Shown here one piece after another: positions 11,645 through 21,060 of a DNA stretch of 64,000 nucleotides. A program made the translations under genes and the position numbers. The stretch's first letter is position 1. Each line of letters opens with the position of its first letter. The stretch is from Luzula sylvatica (taxonomy: Eukaryota; Streptophyta; Magnoliopsida; Poales; Juncaceae). Below the pieces are notes generated by a model. It searched no databases. It was not told the origin of the DNA and worked only from the letters and a program-made list of their open reading frames with translations. The DNA is taken from positions 6,054,655 to 6,118,654 of the forward strand of contig OX326961.1 of the NCBI GenBank assembly GCA_946800325.1, in the 5' to 3' direction.

Positions 11645-11828
11645 TTAATTCGGTCGGTTCGGTTTAATCGGTTCTGAAAATATCAAAACCGAACCGAACC
11701 GAATAAATCGAATAATATCAATTTTTGAACCGAACCGAACCAAATAAACCGAAAAACCGAACCGATTAAACCGAATTCGACCGGTTCGGTTCGGTTCCCA
11801 ATTAAACCGAACCATTTGCCCACCCCTA
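11645..11828. mobile_element. hAT MITE fragment (CGGTTCGGTT-rich)
   Basis: The repeats CGGTTCGGTT and AACCGAACCGAA end in GCCCACCCCTAC, the reverse complement of a GTAGGGGTGGGC terminus typical of plant hAT MITEs. The other terminus is not visible, so this is truncated. Confidence 0.55.
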
Positions 11829-12016
11829 CAAGTGGCAATATATTATTTATAGTTAAAATAGGGTTGTGAAATTTTTTCACAATTGACTCCATCCGGTACA
11901 CCAAAATGAAATTAGAAATAGCGATCACATGAAATATGACATATTGACGTTGAAATACGATACATTTAAGTGAAAAAAGGATTAAACGGTATTGTGACAA
12001 TAAAAATAATATAGCT

Positions 12017-12445
12017 TAATTAGGAGTGTGCATTCGATCGGTTCGGTTTAAAATCAAATTAATGAAGACCTAACCGGATTATATTCAAACCGAATCCGAC
12101 CCAACTAGAGCTCGAACCAATTTAAAACCGAACCAAATTAATCAAATTTAATCAATTTATTTGGTTGAACCAACTAAGGAAGTTTATCGTCTTAAAATAT
12201 AAAGGATAATTAATAAAATTCATACTTTATTTAAACATAATAACGTAAATATAACATATAAAATATAATTAACTTTTCATATTATTGTTATATGTATTTT
12301 TAAAATAAATATATTGAAAATATGAAAATTATGGTGTATAATCATATAATTCAATGAGTTTGATTTAATCGGTTTCCAAAATAGTTGAACCGAATAATAT
12401 TATTTTTTTAACCGGCCCAAATCAAACCAAACAAAATAAATCAAA
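12017..12445. mobile_element. hAT MITE fragment
   Basis: The left end TTAGGAGTGTGCATTCGATC is followed by CGGTTCGGTTT. The right part (12355-12440) again has CGGTTT and AACCGAAT blocks but no clean terminus. It belongs to the same loose group as the elements at 11645 and 43317. Confidence 0.5.
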
Positions 12446-12870
12446 GAATTAACACATAATTATATATCTAACTTTACTAATATACTAACGTCAAAATTAT
12501 ATATCTAACATTAGCTAAAACTAATATACTAACGTCAAAATGACATATTACTAATAGTAATATAAAAATATACATTGACACTAAAAATAATTAATTGGCA
12601 CCAAAAAATATACAATAACAATTTAACATTGAAAACAATATATTAATAAAAAAGCATGTGTGCACGCATAAAAGATGTTTGCATGTAAGATGTATATTGA
12701 CACTGTAAAATGCAAAAACAAAGATATTAACCTTAAGTTCTGTTTTAAAATAAACGGGTTGTATCGCAATAAAAACATTTAGAATTCAATATTTGAAGTT
12801 TTTAAATTAAAAAGTCACATTATTTCTATTTTATACGTAACAAAAAAAAACTTGGCAATTTGATGGAGAC
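12446..12870. other. No gene recognised
   Basis: AT-rich DNA with a small direct repeat (ATATATCTAAC...ACTAATATACTAACGTCAAAAT) near 12465-12540. Confidence 0.5.
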
Positions 12871-12876
12871 AATGTA

Positions 12877-13322
12877 CCCCCCCCCCCCCCCCCCCCCCCC
12901 CCGGGCCAGACCGCGTGGGCCCGCCCCCGCCCCCGGGCCAGGCCCCGCGTGGGCCAGACCCGACCCCTCCCCCCGGGCCGGACCCCGCGTGGGCCCGCCC
13001 CCCCGGGCCAGGCCCCGCGTGGGCCCAACCCCCCCCCCCCGGGCCGGACCCCGCGTGGGCCCCCCCCGCGGGCCGGACCCTGCGTGGGCCCGACCCCCCC
13101 CCCCCCGGGCCAGGCCCCTCGTGGGCCCGACCCCTCCCCCCGGGCCAGGCCCCGCATGGGCCCGACCCCCCCCCCCCCGGGCCGGGTCCCACGTGGGCCC
13201 GACCCCCCCGGGCCGGGTCCCGCGTGGGCCCGAGACCCTCCCCCTCCCGGGCCAGACCCCGCAAGGGCCCGACCCCCCTCTCTCGGGCCGGGCCCCGCAT
13301 GGGCCCAACCCGGACTCCCGCC
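12877..13322. repeat. GC-rich minisatellite with 5' poly(C)
   Basis: A run of 26 C (12877-12902) leads into about 12 tandem units of 30-38 bp. The unit pattern is CCCCCCGGGCC(A/G)G(A/G)CCCCGCGTGGGCCCG. The complementary strand holds many runs of 4-14 G. All six frames stay open because the unit lacks stop codons, which produces proline- or glycine-rich frames on both strands that are not evidence of genes. The base composition is utterly unlike the AT-rich surroundings. Confidence 0.97.
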
Positions 13323-13383
13323 CTAACCTGCATGAATGAAAAAGACAAATACACAAACATTATACACACACATACACAGATCA

Positions 13384-13468
<85 letters not shown>
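13384..13468. repeat. (CA)n microsatellite
   Basis: Two CA tracts (13384-13425 and 13431-13465) separated and followed by TACATC steps. They lie 60 bp beyond the GC-rich minisatellite. Confidence 0.97.
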
Positions 13469-13470
<2 letters not shown>

Positions 13471-13527
13471 TCACATACATACATACAAAAATAAACACGC
13501 TAGAAAAATTCACATGTAATGAAAAAA

Positions 13528-13845
13528 GTCTTGAGGTATTTTCAGCAGCAAAGGGATCCATGAAACTTCATACTATCCTGCTGCAGCGACTTATTTGGAA
13601 TTGAGAAGTTTGGTGTTCTGAAATTTATACAAAAATAGAAACTTAGACTTGCAAACAGTGGAAGTGAAATAAATAAGGAATTGAGATAATAATAAGTACT
13701 TTTGCACAGCAATGGGCAGTTCCCTTCAGATTCCGACTTGGCCCCCTTTGTGGCTGCAATGACTCGGTTCTCTTCGTCACTGTTCGACCCCCCTCATTAA
13801 TCGCTGCTCAAAATAGTACTTTTGCACAATTTGGATCCTTATCTA
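13528..13845 (-). pseudogene. Coding-like exon on the minus strand, unknown family
   Basis: After a possible acceptor (TTTTTTCTATTTCAG near 13858), one frame reads GGSNSDEENRVIAATKGAK, then SESEGNCPLLCKST, and stays open to a TGA near 13530. The tail includes SIPNKSLQQDSMKFHG. Stop codons just after the acceptor break continuity with the upstream exon-like segment at 14205-14420. No family is recognised. It may be the last exon of a decayed gene driven by the promoter-like region near 14.6 kb. Confidence 0.35.
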
Positions 13846-14204
13846 CAATCCTATTAACTGAAATAGAAAAAAGAAACGAAATCAATATCTGCAAATGGCC
13901 CAAAGTCAACAAAGATATGAGTGATAATTGTTAATTGGTTAAATATTAAAAAGAGCAGTGGAAATTTTTCGAGCAGAAGAAGGCAAACTTTGAAATTGGT
14001 TAATTGTTAATTGCCCAAAGTAATTCTCGCTCTCACATCAACAAAAAAAAGAAAGAAGAAGGCAAACTTCGAATTCTTGAAATAAATTCACATAAGAGAA
14101 AAAATATACTTCCAACAAAATTGAACCAAATAATGATGCAAACATGATCTGACAAAAGACAGATGAAAAATAATTCGAAAAAGACAGCAACTTTAGTATT
14201 TTAC

Positions 14205-14460
14205 CTCAACCCGTTTTGCATGAACAGAACATAAGGCCCAGCTGGAACTTTATGCACCGTGGTTACTTCTTCAAGAAAAAATCGAAGGGAGATCTCGCCA
14301 TTTTTGCTTCTTCTAGAAACAGAAAGAAATCTCTCATTGTCGCTTGCTTGATCTTCAATTGGTCGAAGAGAGAGAGAGACAGAGGAAGGGGAGAGAGGAA
14401 GACTAGATATCTCGCTCTGTTTCTAACAAATCTTTGATTTGGAGAAGAAAAGTCGAGAGA
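14205..14460 (-). pseudogene. First exon-like segment, minus strand
   Basis: Downstream (in minus direction) of a CT-rich leader, one frame reads KNGEISLRFFLEEVTTVHK and then VPAGPYVLFMQNGLR, up to a possible donor (GGTTGAG followed by GTAAAATAC) near 14207. In another frame two ATGs (starting MRDFFLFLEEAKMARS) end quickly at a TAA. The phase does not join to the 13.8-kb exon without stops. Either a frame was broken or the segment is untranslated leader. Confidence 0.35.
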
Positions 14461-14517
14461 GAAATAGCCATCTGTTGGCTCTGACTTGGCTTTGCACTTT
14501 CTTCATCTTCAATTGGT

Positions 14518-14519
<2 letters not shown>

Positions 14520-14572
<53 letters not shown>
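14520..14572. repeat. (GA)n microsatellite
   Basis: About 26 GA dinucleotides, uninterrupted. Confidence 0.98.
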
Positions 14573-14574
<2 letters not shown>

Positions 14575-14740
14575 TGGTCGAAGAGGGATTGGACGAGTAT
14601 ATATATTGAGAACAGGGGGCTCCTCCAACGTCTCTCTGGATATGACCGTTGGAGGAGAAGATTCTAGGTCTTGCTGGATATAGCCGTTAGAGAAGATTTG
14701 AAGATTTTGATGGAAGAAAAACAAAAGAGAAGAGTGTGTT
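14520..14740 (-). promoter_or_regulatory. Promoter-like region with TATA motif and (GA)n in the leader
   Basis: On the minus strand, AATATATATAC at about 14598-14608 sits about 30 bases upstream of a CT-rich start region made of the microsatellite at 14520-14572. An AACGG repeat context (CCAACGGTCATATCC and CCAACGGCTATATCC) lies further upstream. The arrangement of TATA, short gap and CT leader is typical of plant promoters and precedes the exon-like segments below. It is inferred from layout only. Confidence 0.4.
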
Positions 14741-14749
14741 TGCAAATAG

Positions 14750-15250
14750 GGATCAACAAGACAGAGTTTTCTTTATTTGGTGCAAATAATATACGGATAG
14801 AAATTTTTCCACACATTATTAATTCCCTAATTAAATAAACTAGCTATATTTATTATATTGTAAATATATTATCATTCCTATTTTTGTATTGTAAAATGAA
14901 ACCAACTATATATATTACATTTTCCTGAGATAAAGTACTTTTGTACAAGAACAAAATGTATCCAGATTATTTTTACAAAACCATTCAATCGCATTCGGCA
15001 AACATTCATTCGATTATATATCATAAAAGAGAGGATTATCAAAACAGTCAAAATAATTTTTGCTTGAGATATTTATGCCCACAAAATTTGCATTCTTAAA
15101 AATCTTTTTAATCATCGGTAAGTTCGAAACTTCGAATCAATACTCTACTAAAAAGTGTGTTGCAGAGATACTGGACGTATCCAGTAGTTCCGTGAATGGA
15201 CAAAGATTGAAGGCCGTTAGAAGATTTTATATACTAAAAAAAGCATGTTT
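14750..15250. other. No gene recognised
   Basis: AT-rich DNA without a supported frame. Confidence 0.5.
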
Positions 15251-15260
15251 TATTTGTAGA

Positions 15261-15615
15261 GAAAAGATATTTTGAGAGTTAAATGGGTATTTATGCAAAA
15301 ATGACGGAAAATTTCAAGAACGCATAAATTTTGGGTGTATTTGTAAATGTGTAAGATCTCTGAGGGTATATATATGAGAAATATTGCAAAAAGTTTTTAA
15401 GAAAAAGTATTTTGAGAGTTACAAGAGTATTTGTGCAAAATGGCAGAAAACTGTAAAAACAAAGAAATTTTGGGTATATTTGTTAATGTGTGAAAATAGT
15501 GATTTCCGAGGATATATAATAGAAAGTGATTGCAAAGAAATTATGGAAATTAAGAGGGTTTTTAGGTAAAACTGCAAATAGCAAAGATTTGCGGGTATGT
15601 ATGTAAATTTCAAGA
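15261..15615. repeat. Tandem repeat, about 2.5 copies of 140 bp
   Basis: TATTTTGAGAGTTA at 15269 recurs at 15409. Each copy continues with ...GGGTRTATTTGT(A/T)AATGTGTRA and ...GAGG(G/A)TATATA. A partial third copy (GGGTTTTTAGGTAAAACTGC) follows from about 15550. Frames crossing it are repeat artefacts. Confidence 0.85.
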
Positions 15616-16345
15616 GGAAAACGGGTTAACGGATTTTGCTCAATATGAAGAGTTCTGAGAGTGTACCAGTTCACTAAGTTTTCTCGAGAGTGTATGGGTT
15701 GGAGATTGCTTAAAGAACAAGTTTTTGAGTGCTTCTTGATCTTCTCGAGAGACCAGTACCGGTACAAAATGGTACAGGGCTTGAGGGTTCTTGAGATACA
15801 TGCATATGCAAATGGTACTTCTTATTATAGGGTACTGGTACCAAACTCGTCGTGAGTTGGTTGGATTCTTCTTAAATCCTGTAATTTAACGATCAATATC
15901 GAAGGTACCTAAACTGTTTTAAGTGGTACCGCGACTTCTTGTACCGGTATGTATGGTTTCGATTCGGTCAAGGAGCCGGTTTGGGTTTATTATTGTACTA
16001 TGAGCAATGATACATACATTGGTAAGAAAAACTAAATTTCTAAACCGATAGCAAATTTCACAATTGTTCAAAAATTACAATCAAGTCCGTACAATCATTG
16101 AAAAGAGTCCACACTTAATTATAAGTGTATTAGATTAGATTGCTTAAAATTACACAATGATCCATACTATTACTACACTCAAAAGATAACAATACCGATA
16201 AAGTCCACAAAATTACAAAAGAGTCCAACACGAAACCTTAAAAATATGAAAATAATCCATTGAAGATTGAACTATAAATTAATTAAATTACAGATATTAT
16301 ATCATGCCAACACTAATCGAATTACAATTTTGCTTAAACCATAAA
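15616..16345. other. No gene recognised; GGTACC-type palindromes
   Basis: Several GGTAC/GTACC clusters (ACCAGTACCGGTACAAAATG, TGGTACC) lie between 15750 and 15950. They resemble scraps of a MITE with GGTACC repeats; similar motifs occur near 19.2, 52.4 and 60.8 kb. The rest is AT-rich. Confidence 0.4.
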
Positions 16346-16349
16346 CAAA

Positions 16350-16533
16350 TCTCTGGTTGAACCTTCTCATGAACGCCTATAGCTTCAGACTCGGAAAATA
16401 TTTTCTTCAAACCAATATACATTATTTCTCTGCTTGAACTTTCTCATGAACCGTCCATAATTCAATTTCATACCATTGATACGTGATGCTACCTCGTTCT
16501 TCTTCAGTATTTAGAGCTCGCAACAAATCCTAT
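16350..16533 (-). pseudogene. Coding-like exon fragment, unknown family
   Basis: On the minus strand, a pyrimidine-rich tract ending TTTTTATAG abuts a frame reading DLLRALNTEEERGSITYQW and then YEIELWTVHEKVQAEK. After a stop, a second diverged copy of the end reads VHEKVQPEI, so about 75 bp are duplicated (GTTCATGAGAA(A/G)GTTCAA). The composition is clearly protein-like but no domain was recognised. It is interrupted, hence pseudogene. Confidence 0.4.
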
Positions 16534-16744
16534 AAAAATATATATTTGTCAATGAATGTCAGAATTTTGCTAGGTTAGAGAGTTTCCATCAATTATTTAG
16601 TGGAAAACACATTTTATAGTAAAACCCCCTCGTAAGAACATTAATTACAACCTAAAATTATAATCATAAATCACATAAAACAATAAATTCTATTAGTAAT
16701 TTTACAAAGAAAAAATTGTTTAAAATACATGCTGCGAGTTCTCC

Positions 16745-17200
16745 TGATCTCAAATTGCAATGGAATTGGGACAATAATGTTTAGTAAATGGGGTTTTATC
16801 AAACAAAAATACATGGAAATTTGGAAATTAAAAATACCTTTTAGAATGAGAATATGCCTATGGCTTGGAATGGCACAATCGCAAATTCTAAAGTTGGGCA
16901 ATCTCATTAGAAGAGGATGGATGGATAATCCCAAATCGATGCATCCTATGTAAGAAAAGAAGACGAATCGTTTATTCATATATTTGAACAATGTAACTTT
17001 TCTAAAGAATTAAGGACGAAATTATTGGGATTATAAGGGCTGCAGGACTTATATCCTACTAAACCAACAGAGCTATTGATTGATGCGAAGACTTCATCAG
17101 AGGTAAAGCAACTGATTGCGGTAATGCTATACCAAATCTGGTGTGAGGCGAGCTTTTCAGGAGCTGAATCCATCAATCTGGAAGCTCGTGGATCGAATTT
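16745..17200 (+). pseudogene. LINE (L1-type) ORF2 C-terminal remnant, zf-RVT domain
   Basis: The translation in successive frames gives EIWKLKIPFRMRICLWL, NLIRRGWMDNP, then CILCKK, then EDESFIHIFEQCNFSKEL and SEVKQLIAVMLYQIWCEA. This is the order of the zinc-binding domain near the C-terminus of plant non-LTR retrotransposon reverse transcriptases: W-K-L-K-(I/V)-P, RGW, C-x-x-C (16940-16951) and H-x4-C (16977-16994), then an IW motif. At least two frameshifts and an in-frame TAA near 17030 disable it. The reverse transcriptase core is absent. It is a 5'-truncated, decayed insertion. Confidence 0.85.
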
Positions 17201-18505
17201 TGGAAGAGAAGAAGATGATTAAGCAGAAGTTCGTTGTTAAGTATCAAGATCGATCCATGGTTTCTCCATGGCTTTGTGAGAGAGGAGACAAGAAAGGAGG
17301 AATATTTGGGGTCTGGGGACCACATGACTACGAACAGGAAGGTTGTTTTAGAGTCCCCAAATCCAGAATTTTGTTTCGTAATTCCAAAATTAGGATATCA
17401 ATTCTTGATTTTATGTCGGATTTTTAATTCGGGATTAGTGATGTTTCCTTATCCAGCACTAATGGTTGGAGGGAGGCTAACGGTTGCGGATCCCTATCTA
17501 GACCCGCTATCCAGCATTTTGGAAGAGCACTTTTCCTTAACGGGCGGGGGTGGAAAATGGATCCAGATCCAAATCCGTATGTAAGTAATTGGTATTTAGA
17601 ATTCTGAAGAATTTGGTATTTAGAATCCTGGGGCTGAAAACCCGGGAAAACGTTTTTATACTCTCCTTTCCTGGATTTCGTAGAAGTCAGAATTGTGAGT
17701 CAGGCCCTTCAAATTCTGAAATTGCCCAACAGTGGTGATTAAATTTATGGTGTTCATGTATACATTTATGTTTGAGATTATACATATCATTATTAATAGT
17801 ATAAAATATCACTAAAAGGTTTATCATCATTTGCCACAGTAACACAATTGTACATAACCAAGAATATATATTTACATACCACAAATTGACCATGAATAGA
17901 AATAAAAAAAAAACTTAGTATTAGTATAACCATTGATTTACAGTAAATACTAACATGTACAGACAACAAATTGAAAAACCAAGTTATTATATCTAAAATA
18001 GATTTGCAAACAATCCCTGTACATTACTTGAAATTGCAAAATGATTCTTGTAGAAACAAATTTATTAAACTAAACTTATTTTGGGACATACAAACCTATT
18101 AGGTGAATTTGCATAAAACCCCTATGTTATTATTAAAAAATCTAAAAGAAACATTTTGAAAGGAACAAGCTGAAAAGCTTTTGTTCGGAAAGAAAAAAAA
18201 AAACATTAGACATCAAAGTAAACTACAAAACCCCCTAATTTCATACATACTCTCCCAAAACTACAAAATATCAAAATTGCCCTTGGACCAGAAGGTACAC
18301 AAAATTATCAAATTTGCCTTCAAACTCTTCTCTTCCTCCCTCTCAATCTATGGAACCAACTACAACAGAAAAGTATTGAAGATCATTATCATAATTAGAA
18401 GTTTTCGAGGGGTAAATTTGCAAAAATAGATATTCATGCCATCATGAACCAGGAGTTCAATAATTTATGAAAAAAAAGAAACTAATATTTATGTGGATAA
18501 ATAAA
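17201..18505. other. No gene recognised
   Basis: 17200-17580 has more balanced composition but only broken frames and may include the LINE 3' region. 17600-18505 is AT-rich with MITE-like phrases (AAACAATCCCTGTACATTAC, GCATAAAACCCC). Confidence 0.4.
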
Positions 18506-18510
18506 TACTT

Positions 18511-19578
18511 ATGAGAGCCTTTATCAGCCAACATTTTTCTCATAGAATAAGCCAGTCTAAAAAAAATAAAAATGAGGATTTTTATAAAATATTGCAAAAG
18601 GCAGGGGTTAGAATGAAATTGTGTCGTGACTTACGTTAATGTGACGGCAAGAGGAAGACCTTCAGCAACCGCAACAATAAAACAGTGACCTGTTAATAAA
18701 TTAATTATATCAAGACAAGTTAATCAAATTAAAAATAATAATAATAATTTTATTTAATGAACAAATTAATTACTATATACCGCGACCGTGAAAATCTTAA
18801 TGACTCCGTCAATAATGGTCTTCACGCGTATTTGTCCTTTAATGTACTGTTGCGTTCCGTCAGAATTTGTCATCTTTCCAGTAAAATATCTAGAGAGACA
18901 GAGAGATTGTTACTTTTTTTAATTATTTTCGAATTTTAGAGAGAGGGAGAAATAGTACCTGGTATAAGGATGATTAAAACGGCACCGGCGACAGCGCCAT
19001 TTAATCGTACCTGAATTATCACATGTAAATTCAATATTTACGAAAATGACACTGTATTAATTCATAATAATTTACAAAAATATTTTCACCTCGAGAGGAG
19101 TTTCTTCGCAATTGTCTTCGGATATTAAGTAATTAATAAATACATAAATAACATTAAAAAAATAATTAAGTAATTAATTAATTATCATCATCAAATTGTT
19201 GGCTTACCAGCATGGTACCGTAACCGTCCGCCACTTTGCAAGCTGACATAAGAAACGATGATTTTTGGTCTTTGTGCACCTGAAAATTAACCATTAGGAT
19301 ATTTTTGATATTTTGCAAGTTTTGAAAGGGTAAATATGTAAATCCCCATTTTTATTTTGTAAGTTAATTATGTTTACAGTTTTGCTCTTGCAAGTGATGC
19401 TAGATTCATCAATGGCAAGAGAATGGCCGATAATCAACACCCCATCAGCTGGGACCTAATTGTAAAAAAAACAAATGTAACACAAATTTGCAAAAATATA
19501 TATATTAATGTCGGGGATCTTTCTGTAATTAATTTTTTGTACCGTACCTGGTCACCAATCTTGAGTATTTTACTTCCA
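18511..19578 (-). pseudogene. Autoinhibited Ca2+-ATPase (ACA type) gene fragment with introns
   Basis: ACA proteins are plant P2B-type pumps that move Ca2+ out of the cytosol. On the minus strand, eight exon pieces with near-consensus junctions follow family order: ILKIGDQ (19547-19578); VPADGVLIIGHSLAIDESS (19379-19455); VHKDQKSSFLMS...KVADGYGTML (19208-19279); SEDNCEETPLE (19090-19125); VRLNGAVAGAVLIILIP (18959-19010); YFTGKMTNSDGTQQYIKG...IKIFTVA (18781-18890); FIVAVAEGLPLAVTL (18635-18689); LAYSMRKMLADK (18511-18556). Defects: the actuator TGES motif reads TCKS, the conserved PEGLP reads AEGLP, an extra G after ADK shifts the frame, one exon (the NTEWG region) is missing and the phosphorylation domain (DKTGT) is absent. 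Retained introns show DNA-level copying. Assignment to the ACA8/9/10-like group is by motif only. Confidence 0.9.
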
Positions 19579-19854
19579 TATGTTTCATTCAGCAGAAAAT
19601 GTAAAAACAATGTTTCATTCTGAAGTATATAAATGAATTCATGAATCCTTGATGCCCACAATATGTTCGCTAAAATGCTCAACAGAAAAATTTCCACAGA
19701 TCGATTAATTACAAAATCCCATCGTACATATATTGTTTCTAAATATATTGATGAATTATACGCCAAGAAAGAAGAGTTCATACCAGAAAAATCATGCCAC
19801 GACAGTGAATGAAAACTAAATCGAAGCAAGGAAAAATAAATCAGAATTTCTTAC

Positions 19855-19979
19855 GTTACAAGGTCTGATCGAGAAGGGTCTTCACATCCATGCTGATTCA
19901 CAAAAGCAAGCAATCGATCGCAAACTTCCATGAAAGGATCTTGGTGCTTGTGCTTGAAAATGAGTAAACGAAACAGCAT
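19855..19979 (-). pseudogene. Coding-like first exon upstream of the Ca2+-ATPase fragment
   Basis: An ATG at 19979 (minus strand) opens MLFRLLIFKHKHQDPFMEV, then CDRLLAFVNQHGCEDPS, ending at a good donor (CTTGTAAC|GTAAG) after 41 codons plus two bases. The composition is strongly protein-like. It lies 275 bases before the Ca2+-ATPase exons, in the same orientation, but does not match that family's N-terminal region. Family unknown. It may be part of a different gene copied alongside, giving a chimeric fragment. Confidence 0.4.
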
Positions 19980-20141
19980 GTGGATTAGACGGCAGAGTGG
20001 AGAAGGAAGTGTTGGTTATAATTCAATAAAATAACCAAATAAATAATATAAACAAATAATTAAATAATTATTATAAATAAATAAAAACGAGAACAAGCCT
20101 GGTGTAGCCACGTGGTCGTGCCACAGCTGTCCTAAAGACAG

Positions 20142-20333
20142 ATGACGCCCTCTGATGCAGGGTATTTCGTTTCTCCATCTCCAAGGTTCTACACCTCCGA
20201 TTTGTCTCGGTTCCGATCTAGTAGCACCGTCGTAGAGCGGAAAACTTACACCTCGAAAGAGATGAAGTTATGTACACCGATTTTTCAGCCAAGTCTTTTT
20301 ATTTCGAAAAATTTGGAGAATAAATATAATTGA
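20142..20333 (+). CDS. Small hypothetical frame, doubtful
   Basis: A 63-codon frame beginning MTPSDAGYFVSPSPRFY and continuing SRFRSSSTVVERKTY, with serine/arginine-rich, coding-like composition in a locally GC-balanced patch. No domain, promoter or splice support was found. It could be a relic exon; treat as hypothetical. Confidence 0.25.
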   Translation: MTPSDAGYFVSPSPRFYTSDLSRFRSSSTVVERKTYTSKEMKLCTPIFQPSLFISKNLENKYN

Positions 20334-20339
20334 AGGGAT

Positions 20340-20875
20340 CTTTATAATGAAATACTACAAGATTGTTTGTTTTATTTCTCCAATAAGAAGAACAGAATTT
20401 CTATTCCACTCCCCTGATTATGGGGTATGAGAAAATATATAATATGAGATTGGAGGAGAGAGATCATTCTCCTCTTTAATTTCGGTTTTATTGAGAGAAT
20501 CAATGACAAGCCTAATTGGCTAATCCTTTAATACACAAAAACTGAAATTCATTTAATACGAAATTGGAGTGTTTCAATTCCTTCTTAATATCTCATAAAT
20601 TATTATATTTTTATCTTAATGATATTATATTTAATGATGAATATTAAAATTCACATGTTAATATTTTATATCATTAAAATAAATAAGTTTTAAAATTTAA
20701 TTAGTATTATTTATAATAAATAATACAACAGGAAGACCGTCAGGTGTGTACAAACGCTACTCTGATCCGACGAGTGGAAATAGGGGAAGAGATGTGAGAT
20801 GTGAGATGTGAGAGCGGGGAAAGAGGGAACGAAGAGAGGGGAAAGAGAGGTGACGTGAGAAGGGAAAGAGGGAAA
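20340..20875. other. No gene recognised; short purine-rich repeats
   Basis: AT-rich to about 20730, then a G/A-rich stretch with three copies of GATGTGA at 20790-20812 and AAAGAGGG-type repeats. Confidence 0.5.
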
Positions 20876-20879
20876 GAGT

Positions 20880-21060
20880 AGGGATGTCAATGGGTCGGGT
20901 AGAAACCCGAACCCGCGGGTACCCGACCCGAACGAGGCGGATAATAACCGAAAAATATATCCGCTCCGGGTTCGGTTCGGGTACGGAGGAAATTTTTTAT
21001 TCGCGGGTATACCCGTTATCCGAACCGGAACCCGAAAAATCCCCGAAAAATATCCAAAAA
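20880..21060. mobile_element. hAT MITE terminal fragment (GGGTACCCGAC-rich)
   Basis: TAGGGATGTCAATGGGTCGG followed by CCGAACCCGCGGGTACCCG is the same architecture as the complete MITE at 37978 (TAGGGGTGTCAATGG). The opposite terminus is not found in the next several kilobases, so it is truncated. Confidence 0.6.

Noticed and set aside
12815..13604. Long proline-, glycine- and arginine-rich frames on both strands
   Set aside because: All frames of the stop-free minisatellite and CA repeat are open at once; codon content is just the repeat unit.
19434..19829. 131-codon minus-strand frame as a gene
   Set aside because: It reads through the Ca2+-ATPase exon ILKIGDQ and its flanking introns; the exon structure explains the only meaningful part.
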